NCBI GenBank assembly: GCA_001775055.1 | Contig: MFBU01000020.1 | Span: 1-55,088, forward strand | Direction: 5' to 3' | Origin: Candidatus Curtissbacteria bacterium RIFCSPLOWO2_02_41_11 | Lineage (GTDB): Bacteria > Patescibacteriota > Microgenomatia > Curtissbacterales > GWA2-41-24 | Length of the DNA: 55,088 nt | Part shown: piece after piece, positions 43,515 through 52,026 of the stretch | Layout of the letters: each line of letters opens with the position of its first letter | Numbering within the stretch: position 1 is the first letter of the stretch | The notes under the pieces: model-generated | Told to the model about the DNA's origin: nothing | The model's input: only the letters and a program-made list of their open reading frames with translations | Database searches by the model: none | Program-made: the position numbers and the translations under genes

Positions 43515-44594
43515 TCACTCCAATGCAACTAGCCCCGGCAGTTCTTTACCGGATAAAAATCCCAGCATTGCTCCGCCGCCCGAGGAGACGAAAAAAAATT
43601 TCTCGAGAAGTTTTTTAGATGCCAAAAACTCTGTCGTTTCCCCACCACCAACCACACTGTAAGCACCACTCTTAATAATTGCATTTGCTACTGCCATCGA
43701 TCCTTCATCAAACCTCTCCTCAAAAACTCCCATCGGCCCGTTCCAAACAACCGTCTTGGCCGTTGCAATGATCGACCTGAATTTCTCAATCGACTCTCGA
43801 TCAATATCTTTTGTGTCCTCCGTTAATTGGGCAATTTTGATTTTTTCATTGTAATTTCGAATTTCTTTTGCTAATGCTCCTCCGACAATTACCCAATCTG
43901 CAACTTTCGCCAAATTCTCAATTACCGGCACTTTCGTCTCTATTTTGGCGCCGCCGACAATGGCCACAAACGGCCTTTGGGGATTTTTAAGAAGTTCAGA
44001 TAAAACCTCAATTTCCTCTTGAAGGTGCAAACCCACTGCATGAGGCAAAAGGCTAGGCAACGCCACTACAGACGCATGCTCTCTATGACTGACACTTAAA
44101 GCGTCATTGATATAAACATCTGCCATTGATGCCAATTGCCGCGCGAATTCCAAATCATTTGCTTCCTCTCCCGGCCAAAATCGCAGGTTCTCCAAAAGAA
44201 CAACTAATCCTGACCCCGAGCTGTCTACCTGGTACACACCAGGTGTGGGTTGAGTAGACACGTCGGGATAGAAAGCAATTTGACTTTTTAAAATCTTTTC
44301 CAAAACCGGCAAAAGCTGTTTTGTCGAAAGCGCTGGATCAATAACCGGCTTGCCGCTCCGTAGCCTTGGCGAAGGACGGTCAATATGCCCGGCAATGATT
44401 ATCTGAGAAACCTCATGTTCCAGAAGATAATCAATCGTGGGCTTCAGGTTTGTCAGTCTGGTAGAAATTTCGAGTTCTGCGCTAGTCGTTAGTCGTTCGC
44501 CATCTACCACTTGCGCTTCGCGCAAAGGCACATCAAGATCCGCCCTCACAAAAACCCGCTTTCCAAAAACATCAAGATCAGAAAGAATCTTCAC
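43515..44594 (-). CDS. pgk: phosphoglycerate kinase
   Basis: I choose the GTG at 44,594 because it yields the family start MKILSDLDVFGKRVFVRADLD; the longer frame begins on a TTG with an unrelated tail. The 359-residue enzyme shows the substrate-binding VRADLDVP, VVLLENLRFWPGEE, VGGAKIETKVPVI, WNGPMGVFE and the nucleotide loop GGGETTEFL. It makes ATP from 1,3-bisphosphoglycerate. Three loops look foreign: residues ~33-41 coded by TTAGTCG heptamers, SPRLRSG (75-81) coded by a REP-like palindrome, and DVSTQPTPGVYQVDSSG (111-127) coded by a nested inverted repeat. All keep the frame. Confidence 0.93.
   Translation of the reverse strand: MKILSDLDVFGKRVFVRADLDVPLREAQVVDGERLTTSAELEISTRLTNLKPTIDYLLEHEVSQIIIAGHIDRPSPRLRSGKPVIDPALSTKQLLPVLEKILKSQIAFYPDVSTQPTPGVYQVDSSGSGLVVLLENLRFWPGEEANDLEFARQLASMADVYINDALSVSHREHASVVALPSLLPHAVGLHLQEEIEVLSELLKNPQRPFVAIVGGAKIETKVPVIENLAKVADWVIVGGALAKEIRNYNEKIKIAQLTEDTKDIDRESIEKFRSIIATAKTVVWNGPMGVFEERFDEGSMAVANAIIKSGAYSVVGGGETTEFLASKKLLEKFFFVSSGGGAMLGFLSGKELPGLVALE
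44223..44259. repeat. nested inverted repeat inside pgk
   Basis: GTCTAC (44,223) pairs with GTAGAC (44,254-44,259), and inside it ACCTGG (44,227) pairs with CCAGGT (44,239-44,244). It encodes a loop peptide that standard phosphoglycerate kinases do not have in this form. Confidence 0.6.
44353..44379. repeat. REP-like palindrome inside pgk
   Basis: CCGCTCCGTAGCCTTGGCG followed by AAGGACGG is a variant of the palindromes at 52,145-52,175 and 52,339-52,363. It encodes SPRLRSG just after the GHIDRP segment. Confidence 0.6.
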
Positions 44595-44660
44595 TAATTT
44601 AAGTATTAAGTATCTGGTAGTAACTATCAAGCTGCGGCGGAAACTAAGAAGATTTTTACT

Positions 44661-45308
44661 CTAGTTGATTGATCTTTCTTCAGCAAGTGGATTGGAGTTT
44701 TCTTGTCGAATATGCTCATAACCTAGAAATTGATCTCCTTCACCAAAATTCAAAACTACTGCTTCGGCTTTACCCAAATAATCATCATCTCTTAACTTTT
44801 TGGGCAGACCTCCTTCCGGATGCTGCAGCCACCAAAGCGCAAATCTTGAAGGATCACCGTGGGTAACCACAGCCACCGTTTCTTCTTGATGGTTTTGCTT
44901 GACAAATTTAAGAAACCTTGACATCCTGTCAATAACGTCTTGGGGAGTTTCGGAACCGGCAACCTTAATTTCTGGTCTAAAATTATCAAACTGAACAGCT
45001 CGAACTACATCCATCGGTTTACCTTCAATGCCCGGAACAGCCGTATCAATCAATGCTTCATTAATCTTAATATTGGCTAAGCCAAACTCTCTTTTGATAA
45101 TTTGGGCTGTCTGCACTGCCCGCTCAAGTGGACTTGAATAAATCGCCTCAAACTTGACGCCTTTTGATCTCAAAACCTCGGCAAGCTTCTTAACTTGTTC
45201 CTTGCCTTGTGAAGATAAAGGAAATCCCTGCATCCGGCCATAAACTATATCATTGGGATTTTCCACCGCCCCATGGCGGATGAGATAAATTTTAGTCTCT
45301 GGTGCCAT
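44661..45308 (-). CDS. histidine phosphatase family protein
   Basis: The 215-residue protein has the catalytic LIRHGAVENP near residue 9, the second-site Arg/Glu in YSSPLERAVQTAQII and the late His in VTHGDPSRF. This is the phosphoglycerate-mutase-like fold, which includes many phosphatases as well as dPGM. The divergent late motif and the GRMQGFPLSSQGKEQ segment make a phosphatase more likely than a mutase. It lies 66 bases upstream of pgk on the same strand and could be co-transcribed, which leaves a glycolytic role possible. Confidence 0.85.
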   Translation of the reverse strand: MAPETKIYLIRHGAVENPNDIVYGRMQGFPLSSQGKEQVKKLAEVLRSKGVKFEAIYSSPLERAVQTAQIIKREFGLANIKINEALIDTAVPGIEGKPMDVVRAVQFDNFRPEIKVAGSETPQDVIDRMSRFLKFVKQNHQEETVAVVTHGDPSRFALWWLQHPEGGLPKKLRDDDYLGKAEAVVLNFGEGDQFLGYEHIRQENSNPLAEERSIN

Positions 45309-45329
45309 GTAGCTATTTTACTGACTGGA

Positions 45330-46823
45330 TCAAAATGAAGGCAAATGCCAGATAGTGCGGACTTCCCCAACCAAATACAGCGAGCCAGTGATTAGAACCA
45401 GTTCGCTAGTGCCTAGGGTGCTAGAGTCTAGTGCACTGAAAATAGCTTGCTGAGAATTATTAAAGTATCTTGTATCTTGTATTTTGTATTTAGTATCTAG
45501 ATAATCTTTAATCTCTTTTGGATCAACTGCCTGATACCTTCCCATATCTGTTACCGCATAAAATTTCGTTGCGATGACCGTCTTAACCTGCAAATTTTTG
45601 ATCAATAAATCAATCATCTTTTGCCAATCTTTACCTTTTTTAAAAGCAACTATAAGAACAATTGACATTTGACCGGTGACATCTGACATTTTTTCTTTTG
45701 TCAATTGTAAATTGTCAGTTGTCAGTTGTTTTTTGATCCAGCGGATCAAAAACTTAATTTTGTCAGGATTATGCGCTCCGTCTAAAATCACTCGATCGTC
45801 AATTTGCTCGAAACGGCCGGGAAAAGGTAAGGACAACATTTCTTTCAATGACGACTTCGAAACTCTAAATCCTAAAGTCTCCAAAGCTGAAACTGCCAGT
45901 AAAACATTTTCTAACACAAAGTTTTGAGTTCTATGTCGTACTATATCGTAATATTTAATAAGGTAATCTTTAGCATCAGATTTTAGGGTCTTTGGCCAAC
46001 TTTGAGTATCAATTTTGATCAACGGAGCTTTTTTGCTTTTTGCCACTTTCTCAATTACATTCAGTGCCTTTCCCGTAGCTCCAGTTACTACCGATACTCC
46101 AATTTGATTCACCTTTGGTACTTTTGATACTTCTCGTACCTCTCGTACTTTTCGTACCTGTAACTTGATTATCCCCGCCTTCTCAAAAGCTATCTTCTCA
46201 GCAGTACTTCCAAGGATTTCCGTATGATCCAATCCTACATTGGTAATCACACAAAGTTCCGGTTGCAAGACATTAGTCGCATCAAGCCTTCCTCCAAGGC
46301 CAACCTCCACCACCGCCCAATCAACTTTTTCTTGGGCAAAATAAAGGAAGCTCGCCGCCACCAAAATTTCAAAGTAACTCGGCGTTAATTCGAACTTGTC
46401 TTTCTTTATCTTTTCGACAATCGGTCCAACTTCATTAAACAGTCTTAGAAATCTCCCTATCGGCATCAACTCGTTCTCAAACTTTGAACTTTCAAATATC
46501 TGCATCCGCTCTCGAATATCAACTAGATGAGGAGAAAGGTGTAAGCCGACTTTAGGAGTACCACGAGTATCAAGAGTATCACGGGTACCAAGAGCTTCTG
46601 ATACTTTTGGTACATTTGATACCTCTAATAATCTTGCAATATAAAACGCCGTCGAGCCTTTGCCCGAAGTTCCGGCTACATGAATTGATTTGAATTTATC
46701 CTGCGGGTTGTCCAGAAGTTTTAGAAGATATCGAATCCGCGCCAGCCCTAATTCTTGCTTTGTCCAAACTTGGGGAATAAAATTTTCTAACCAAGTTCGA
46801 ACATCAATATAACTTTCAAACAT
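45330..46823 (-). CDS. folC: folylpolyglutamate/dihydrofolate synthase or Mur-ligase-like relative
   Basis: From the ATG at 46,823 the protein has 497 residues, longer than the usual 420-450. The P-loop is HVAGTSGKGSTAF (48-60), followed by LSPHLVDIRERMQI, VEVGLGGRLDATNV, NVGLDHTEILG and DGAHNP (348-353), all typical of FolC. It adds Glu to folates using ATP. The extra length comes from loops coded by tandem repeats: ~67-90 and ~221-241 (9-base GGTACTTTTGATACTT-type units), ~366-386 (TCAGTTG heptamers), ~442-453 and ~466-473 (TATCTTG and CTAGAGT-like units). None hits a catalytic motif. Confidence 0.9.
   Translation of the reverse strand: MFESYIDVRTWLENFIPQVWTKQELGLARIRYLLKLLDNPQDKFKSIHVAGTSGKGSTAFYIARLLEVSNVPKVSEALGTRDTLDTRGTPKVGLHLSPHLVDIRERMQIFESSKFENELMPIGRFLRLFNEVGPIVEKIKKDKFELTPSYFEILVAASFLYFAQEKVDWAVVEVGLGGRLDATNVLQPELCVITNVGLDHTEILGSTAEKIAFEKAGIIKLQVRKVREVREVSKVPKVNQIGVSVVTGATGKALNVIEKVAKSKKAPLIKIDTQSWPKTLKSDAKDYLIKYYDIVRHRTQNFVLENVLLAVSALETLGFRVSKSSLKEMLSLPFPGRFEQIDDRVILDGAHNPDKIKFLIRWIKKQLTTDNLQLTKEKMSDVTGQMSIVLIVAFKKGKDWQKMIDLLIKNLQVKTVIATKFYAVTDMGRYQAVDPKEIKDYLDTKYKIQDTRYFNNSQQAIFSALDSSTLGTSELVLITGSLYLVGEVRTIWHLPSF
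45408..45500. repeat. heptamer-type repeats inside the 3' part of folC
   Basis: CTAGGGTGCTAGAGTCTAGTG is followed 30 bases later by AGTATCTTGTATCTTGTATT and TTGTATTTAGTATCTAG. They encode SALDSSTLGTS and DTKYKIQDTRY in the C-terminal domain. Confidence 0.7.
46110..46625. repeat. 9-base GTACTTTTG/GTATCAAGA minisatellites at two sites in folC
   Basis: Tracts at about 46,113-46,162 and 46,556-46,625 repeat 9-base words around GGTAC and GATAC (for example GTACTTTTGATACTTCTC). They encode VRKVREVREVSKVPKV and VPKVSEALGTRDTLDTRGTP. Between the tracts the sequence is ordinary folC. Confidence 0.75.
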
Positions 46824-46924
46824 ATTAGAAAATTTTGCAGTCCTCATCCACTTCGTGGCTTGCGGGCCTAAAAACTCTCCAGCCAATCGCGAACTTCATA
46901 ATAATCGCCAAACATGCGGGCTCA

Positions 46925-47446
46925 TTATACATGCTGCTGACCTTCTTTAGATCCTTGTACCTGCATATTGGCAGCAGTTCCCAAGGCCACGGCACCTAAA
47001 AAATTAGACACACCTAATTTACTGCAAATATTGTCTCGAAATAGGTCAAATTGTAAGGGTACAATCTTCAATTTGCGCATAATTGTCCAACTGTCAATTC
47101 GTCCTACAGTCAGAGCCAAAATCAAGGCCTCTTGAGCCGATAAGTCTCTTCTTGGCTTTTTTGCTAAATTTTCAACAGAAAGTGAACCATCTTCAACACC
47201 ATCAATGACTGCTGGAATTAGATTATCCTTAATATCCTTAATAGGTCTAGTTCGATTTGGATCTGCCTTAAGTACGATCCCCAGCACGATTCTTTTAATA
47301 GTAAAGATACTTTTCTCTAATTGTTGGGCAATCTCCCGTTCATCCAACCCATCAACTAACATCTGAAGAACTACATCCCTAAGTGTAGAACCGGTTTTCG
47401 TTTCATGGAGAGTTATCCCAGATCCCATGTTTGTCTCAGGCGTCAT
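46925..47446 (-). CDS. double helix-turn-helix protein, degenerate LuxR/GerE-like
   Basis: From the ATG at 47,446 the ~173-residue protein has two segments that follow the GerE pattern: LVDGLDEREIAQQLEKSIFTIKRIVLGI and, near the C-terminus, LSAQEALILALTVGRIDSWTIMRKLKI with a following ICSKLGVSN. Both keep the hydrophobic spacing of a LuxR-type HTH but with atypical residues. There is no receiver or sensor domain. It could be a DNA-binding regulator of the divergently oriented gene set beyond it; that is only inference. The assignment to the fold is moderate. Confidence 0.55.
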   Translation of the reverse strand: MTPETNMGSGITLHETKTGSTLRDVVLQMLVDGLDEREIAQQLEKSIFTIKRIVLGIVLKADPNRTRPIKDIKDNLIPAVIDGVEDGSLSVENLAKKPRRDLSAQEALILALTVGRIDSWTIMRKLKIVPLQFDLFRDNICSKLGVSNFLGAVALGTAANMQVQGSKEGQQHV

Positions 47447-47505
47447 GGCAGCGCAATTTAGCACGAATAATGGGGGAAAATCAACTTCGTGAAGCTATTT
47501 TCTAC

Positions 47506-48081
47506 TTAGTGCTGCGAATCAGCAGCTAGTTCTTCTACGAAATTATGGCTAGTATAGACTTTTTCAACCGTAACTGCCTGACCATCTTTACCAATTTTGG
47601 GAACCAAATTACCCAGATTATCCCGTTCGTAAATCGGAATTCTAGCACCATCAAGACTTGTTGCTTCCAACCATTCTCCATAATAGCGACCATTGATGAA
47701 GTGATTATAATCATCAAAGTAAGGGCTTGGATAGGAATCACCGTTAACAAGAATTCCTTGAAGCTTAGTATCAACTTTTAGGTAACCAAGCTGAGTTTTA
47801 TCATCATCCGATGCATGATAGATAGACCGGGCGATGGCGTATTCCCCAACATTAGGTCTGACGATATAGATGCCTTCTTTTGCACCTTCGACTGGCTTCC
47901 CTTCCATACTAGAAGAAAACCCAAAAGTACTCTCGATCCACTTCATCGGACCTTCAATACCCGAGAAAATTCCGACGCCAACCACAGCAGCAGCCGCTGC
48001 GCCGCCAGTCAATTTTAATAAGCGCCTTCGGGAGAGTTCTCTTGATAGCTGCCTGTATGGCTGCATTTCAATCCTGCTCAT
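47506..48081 (-). CDS. Tat-exported protein of unknown function
   Basis: The 191-residue protein starts with a twin-arginine signal: SRRRLLKLTGG matches S-R-R-x-F/L-L-K, followed by an Ala/Val-rich core (AAAAAVVGVGIFSG). The mature part of about 150 residues has IYIVRPNVGEYAIARSIYHAS and many acidic and aromatic residues, no Cys, and no motif I recognise. Export in a folded state is implied if a Tat translocon exists. It is divergent from the Clp-like gene, with an 85-base shared control region. Confidence 0.7.
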   Translation of the reverse strand: MSRIEMQPYRQLSRELSRRRLLKLTGGAAAAAVVGVGIFSGIEGPMKWIESTFGFSSSMEGKPVEGAKEGIYIVRPNVGEYAIARSIYHASDDDKTQLGYLKVDTKLQGILVNGDSYPSPYFDDYNHFINGRYYGEWLEATSLDGARIPIYERDNLGNLVPKIGKDGQAVTVEKVYTSHNFVEELAADSQH

Positions 48082-48086
48082 GATAA

Positions 48087-48100
48087 CCTATAATTATAGG
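48087..48100. promoter_or_regulatory. palindromic double -10 element
   Basis: CCTATAATTATAGG is a perfect palindrome in the gap between the divergent Tat and Clp-like genes. It presents TATAAT on both strands, so one site could serve as the -10 box of both promoters. No clear -35 boxes were found. Confidence 0.4.
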
Positions 48101-48166
48101 GTGCCAGCGTTAAAATGTCAACCGACTAAATTGCCCCAAAAGCTTCCTTCTGTTAAATTTAAACTA

Positions 48167-50572
48167 ATGGCCAATAATCTGCCCCAAGAACAAAATTATC
48201 TCAGCTGGCACTACAGCACAGCGCTTCCTGAATTTATCAAAAACCGCCAAAGACAGCTTACCTTTACCCTTAGCTTCTTTAATATTGGCGGCTTTTTAAG
48301 AACCCTTTTTGTTCCGTACAGACGCCTGGAAATCACCGGCAAAGCGCCAAGTTTGATTGACAAAATATCCTTTAATCTAATTTCCCGCACCATCGGTGTT
48401 ACCGTTCGCATCCTTTTAATAATTGCCGGTATCGGCTCAACTATACTTTTTGCCGTTTTCCAACTTATGCTAATTTTTGTCTATTTAATTCCTATTTTTT
48501 CCCTTGCAAAATATCAAAGACTTAAAAAGAATAGTTTAGTATCATCCGATCTTGAAGATGTCGGCAAGTTCACCGCAAAACTAACCGCAACCGATCTTTT
48601 CCAACTTTTAAGCACCTTTTTTCCCGGCGATTTTGGACCGGTTTTTACAAATCTGCCTGCTCCCTCTACTTTAGATATTAAAACCACCGACAAACTAGTT
48701 GATGTATTTACTAAACTTGCTAAAAACTTTCAAAAACTGGCAATTTATCTGGAGCAAAAAAGCATTAAACCCCAAGAATTTGAACTGCTAGTTAAAACAT
48801 TAAATCACCATCTTGAAAGTCAACCGCCGCCTCGACCCGCTCCGATTGGCCAACTTTTGGCTTTTGGCTATACCAACACTTTGGACAGATTTGCAACAGA
48901 ACTGACTGGTCAAACTTCATCGCATATACCGGCCGAAAAATTTGAACTTCTTGGTGAAATTGCCAAGGTTCTCGCGCGGCCCCAAAATAACAACGTGCTT
49001 TTGGTCGGCGAACCGGGAGTTGGCCGGCACACGACTTTACATTTTCTGGCCTCGGCCATTGGCCACTTGCAGCTTTTGGAACTTGCTGGCAAAAGATTAA
49101 TGCTTTTAGATTCAGTAGCACTTGCCGGCACCGGCAAAAATCTTTTAGAGGTCAAAGGTAATTTTGAAGCGGTTATGACCGAGGCCAAACATGCCGGCAA
49201 TATTATTTTAGGAATTGACCAAATCGACAGACTCTCAAGCTCTGCTGATGGCCGCATTGATCTTTCTGAAGTCTTAACCACCATGCTAACTGATAACTCC
49301 CTACCGATAATTGGCATTACCACTTTGGATGACTTTAGCCAGTTTATTCGGCCCAACTCTAACTTCTTAAAACTTTTTGAGAAAATCGACATTGAAGAAG
49401 CAAGCCGCCAGGAAACTATCGCCATTCTTACTGATAAGGCACTTGAAATCTCCAAAGGCGAAAAGATTGCCACATCATTTGGGGCAATTCTGGAGATTGC
49501 CCAAAGATCAGATCAGTTATTGCCCGATCGCAGACAGCCTGAAAAATCATTAATCTTATTTGATGATTTAGTATCTGAGGCTAAAGCTCGCAATCTTTTA
49601 ACTATTGAAGTTAATCTGGTTGATGAAGTCATAAGTACAAAGACCAAAACTCCCATTGGTAAAATCTCAGAGAGCGAAGCTCAAAAGTTAAAAAATCTTG
49701 AGGAGATCTTGCACAAACGAATTGTCAATCAAAACGAGGCCATTGAGGAAATTGCCCGCGCCATGCGCCGCGCCCGCGCCGAAATTGAAACAGGCGCAAG
49801 ACCAATCGGTTCGTTCTTGTTTTTGGGACCAACCGGCGTTGGTAAAACCGAAACTGCCAAAGCCCTGGCTCAAATTTATTTCGGTTCGGAGGAAAAAATG
49901 GTTCGCCTTGATATGTCCGAATATCAAGGGACAGATAGTCTTTCGAGATTAATTGGCGATATCAGGAACAAAACTCAAGGACAACTGGCTAGCTTAATTC
50001 GCCAGCATCCTTTTGCACTCTTATTGGTTGATGAGTTTGAAAAAGCCGACTCCTCTGTACACAATCTTTTTTTGCAAGTTTTGGATGAAGGACATCTTAC
50101 CGATGCTTTTGGTAAAAAGGTCAGCTTTGACAATATCATTATTATTGCCACTTCCAATGCCGCAGCCGAGTTTATTCGAGAAGAAGTAACCAAGGGAACA
50201 GCGGATTTATCAAAAAAACTAATTGACTATATTTTAGAAAAAGGCCTCTTTTCGCCGGAGCTTATCAATCGTTTTGATGCCGTGGTTGTTTACCAACCAC
50301 TGACCGATGAACAAACTGGCCAAGTCACTAAACTCATGCTTAATAATTTGGCCCAAAAAATAAAAGAAACTAAAAATATCACTTTGGAAATTACCGATGA
50401 GCTTTGCCAAAAAGTCGCCAAAGCCGGCTATGATCCGACTTTTGGCGCCCGCCCCATCAGGCGCCTGATTGCCGACAAAATCGAAGACGGAATCGCAAAG
50501 ATGATAATCGAGGAATCGGCCAAAAACGGGGATAAAATTGCACCCTCAACTCTTCTCAAATTCGTGACCTAA
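48167..50572 (+). CDS. membrane-anchored Clp-like double AAA+ ATPase with degenerate first domain
   Basis: I place the start at the ATG at 48,167; the open frame extends 99 codons upstream but this part overlaps the Tat gene and looks artificial. The 801-residue protein has a long membrane segment (~70-115), a ~130-residue linker, a first AAA domain with GEPGVGRHTT (281-290) where the Walker A Lys is Arg, and with IILGIDQIDRL in place of a DE Walker B, and a second, intact domain with GPTGVGKTETAK (554-565), LLLVDEFEK (619-627) and the sensor/Arg region LINRFDAVV. A ClpP-binding IGF-type loop is not evident. It resembles ClpA/B/C but tethered to the membrane, probably acting as an unfoldase or scaffold. 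Confidence 0.82.
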   Translation: MANNLPQEQNYLSWHYSTALPEFIKNRQRQLTFTLSFFNIGGFLRTLFVPYRRLEITGKAPSLIDKISFNLISRTIGVTVRILLIIAGIGSTILFAVFQLMLIFVYLIPIFSLAKYQRLKKNSLVSSDLEDVGKFTAKLTATDLFQLLSTFFPGDFGPVFTNLPAPSTLDIKTTDKLVDVFTKLAKNFQKLAIYLEQKSIKPQEFELLVKTLNHHLESQPPPRPAPIGQLLAFGYTNTLDRFATELTGQTSSHIPAEKFELLGEIAKVLARPQNNNVLLVGEPGVGRHTTLHFLASAIGHLQLLELAGKRLMLLDSVALAGTGKNLLEVKGNFEAVMTEAKHAGNIILGIDQIDRLSSSADGRIDLSEVLTTMLTDNSLPIIGITTLDDFSQFIRPNSNFLKLFEKIDIEEASRQETIAILTDKALEISKGEKIATSFGAILEIAQRSDQLLPDRRQPEKSLILFDDLVSEAKARNLLTIEVNLVDEVISTKTKTPIGKISESEAQKLKNLEEILHKRIVNQNEAIEEIARAMRRARAEIETGARPIGSFLFLGPTGVGKTETAKALAQIYFGSEEKMVRLDMSEYQGTDSLSRLIGDIRNKTQGQLASLIRQHPFALLLVDEFEKADSSVHNLFLQVLDEGHLTDAFGKKVSFDNIIIIATSNAAAEFIREEVTKGTADLSKKLIDYILEKGLFSPELINRFDAVVVYQPLTDEQTGQVTKLMLNNLAQKIKETKNITLEITDELCQKVAKAGYDPTFGARPIRRLIADKIEDGIAKMIIEESAKNGDKIAPSTLLKFVT

Positions 50573-50614
50573 AAAGTCCTTGACATCATTTCACCCGAAG
50601 GCCATACTAAAATT

Positions 50615-51550
50615 ATGGAAGATAGTTCAACAATAGAAGTCACCGAAAAACCACGAGTAGCCACCGAACCTCAGGATGCTCCTAAACAATTTTTTCGAAC
50701 AGAGGAAGGCAAAATTTTAAACCGTCAACAAAATGAGCAGTATGTCCAGAAGAAGGTTGATCAGCAACCAGAGCAGTTTAGCCCAACTCATGAACAAGTC
50801 TTGTCTGTTCTTGGTCATGTTGAAAAATCACGAGCTCCTGATTCCACTCCCCAACCTGAGACAGCAGTAACTACTGCCGATGCCGAAAGAGCCCTTGAAG
50901 AAGTACGAAATATCTTGGCCGAAACTGATCCCACTAAACTTGTCGAAAGAACTCAACGGGAGGCCTCAGAGCTGGTTGAGGACTTAGGTCGCTTAAGAAG
51001 TGCTGAGGGCAGATCATCCCTGGCCAATTTGAGAAGAATTCTCCTGCGGCTTTCTCCATTAGTTTTGGCAGTCAGCGCTATCTTGATGCCGCGTGATACT
51101 GTCAATGTTGAAGGTCAGAGCGCAACAACCCCAGTTTCCCCTCCCGCGGCTGCTGAACCAATTACGCAACCTCCAACTAGCGAAATTTCCGCTACCCAAA
51201 TCGCCCCAAAAGAACCAGAATTTACCGCCTACACAGTTCAACCCAGCGACAGTATTACCGGTATCTTAGCCAAAATGCATCCGGAGAAATATCTTGATGA
51301 GCAAGGCCATTTCAAGGCGGATGAAATTACTCAAGATGAGCTTTACGCCCGAGTAGGTGAAGTCTTAGATTTAAATCGCGATACACTACAACCACAAAAT
51401 CCAGATTTGTATGGAAGAATCGACGAGATCAGGAGTGGTGATAAAGAAGTAAGAGGTTATGATTTAAGAGGTTTGGTTCAGCAAACCGGCGGACCTTATG
51501 AGGTGGTTACCATCCAGCCGAGCCAAAGGCTAACATTCCCAAATAAGTAA
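50615..51550 (+). CDS. single-pass membrane protein with C-terminal LysM-like domain
   Basis: The 311-residue protein has a long, charged, Gln-rich cytoplasmic part (1-~140), one hydrophobic segment (LLRLSPLVLAVSAILM), a Pro/Ala/Thr-rich spacer, and an external domain starting with YTVQPSDSITGILAKMHPEKY, which looks like a LysM beta-alpha start, and ending in the LysM-like closing strand VVTIQPSQRLTFP. The middle carries a long insertion. LysM domains bind peptidoglycan, so it may link the membrane to the wall. It follows the Clp-like ATPase by 42 bases on the same strand and could be its partner. Confidence 0.65.
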   Translation: MEDSSTIEVTEKPRVATEPQDAPKQFFRTEEGKILNRQQNEQYVQKKVDQQPEQFSPTHEQVLSVLGHVEKSRAPDSTPQPETAVTTADAERALEEVRNILAETDPTKLVERTQREASELVEDLGRLRSAEGRSSLANLRRILLRLSPLVLAVSAILMPRDTVNVEGQSATTPVSPPAAAEPITQPPTSEISATQIAPKEPEFTAYTVQPSDSITGILAKMHPEKYLDEQGHFKADEITQDELYARVGEVLDLNRDTLQPQNPDLYGRIDEIRSGDKEVRGYDLRGLVQQTGGPYEVVTIQPSQRLTFPNK

Positions 51551-51573
51551 AGTTTAGCGAGGAAACAGTCCTG

Positions 51574-51678
51574 TGGGTCCGGGAGGGATCGAACCTAATT
51601 CTTGCCTTTCGCCTTTTCAGTATTATTCATACACGGCTCAAGGCGCGAATTTTACGGGGCAGGCCTCCGACCTCCGTC
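51574..51678 (-). pseudogene. tRNA 3'-half fragment with an insertion in the T arm
   Basis: Read on the minus strand, 51,678-51,664 gives GACGGAGGTCGGAGG, the 3' anticodon stem, variable loop and 5' T-stem of a tRNA, and 51,593-51,574 gives GTTCGATCCCTCCCGGACCC plus A, its T loop, 3' T-stem and acceptor. About 70 bases with internal CGCCTT/AAGGCG pairing lie between them. No matching 5' half is attached; the stop codon of the small membrane-protein gene abuts it. It is a broken tRNA or a mobile-element attachment remnant. Confidence 0.55.
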
Positions 51679-51903
51679 TTACTCAGACTTCAACTTGCGC
51701 TTTCCAATAACAATTAAAACAAAACCAGGGATACTCCATATTAGAAAACCTATGACGTTTGCGTAAAGAGTAAATTTTTCATATCCTTCTTGAGAACTAA
51801 AATAATGTGGATTTCCAGCAAGAAAGACTATCGCTATTATTACAGTTATCGAAACCCACAATACACCGATCCACAAGTAAATTTTACCAGCTGAAGTCTT
51901 CAT
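51679..51903 (-). CDS. small two-helix membrane protein
   Basis: The 74-residue protein has two hydrophobic helices (IYLWIGVLWVSITVIIAIVFL and a second ending in IPGFVLIVIGKRK) joined by a short loop with a basic C-terminus, the form of a typical two-pass membrane protein. It begins on an ATG and ends in TAA directly at the edge of a tRNA fragment. No family is recognised. Its place inside a broken tRNA array suggests that it came in with an insertion. Confidence 0.55.
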   Translation of the reverse strand: MKTSAGKIYLWIGVLWVSITVIIAIVFLAGNPHYFSSQEGYEKFTLYANVIGFLIWSIPGFVLIVIGKRKLKSE

Positions 51904-52026
51904 AAATTAATTAATACAATTAATACGATGGGTCTGGGAGGGATCGAACTTTTCGATAAAATCTCAGGACTATAGCCTCCGACCTTCACATTTAGGCCCA
52001 CAAGCCATGCAATGGCTGAGAACCGC

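Noticed and set aside
47870-48166. A 99-codon N-terminal extension of the Clp-like ATPase
   Set aside because: It is antisense to the Tat-signal gene, Pro/Ala-rich and unlike the family; the ATG at 48,167 gives a sensible start.
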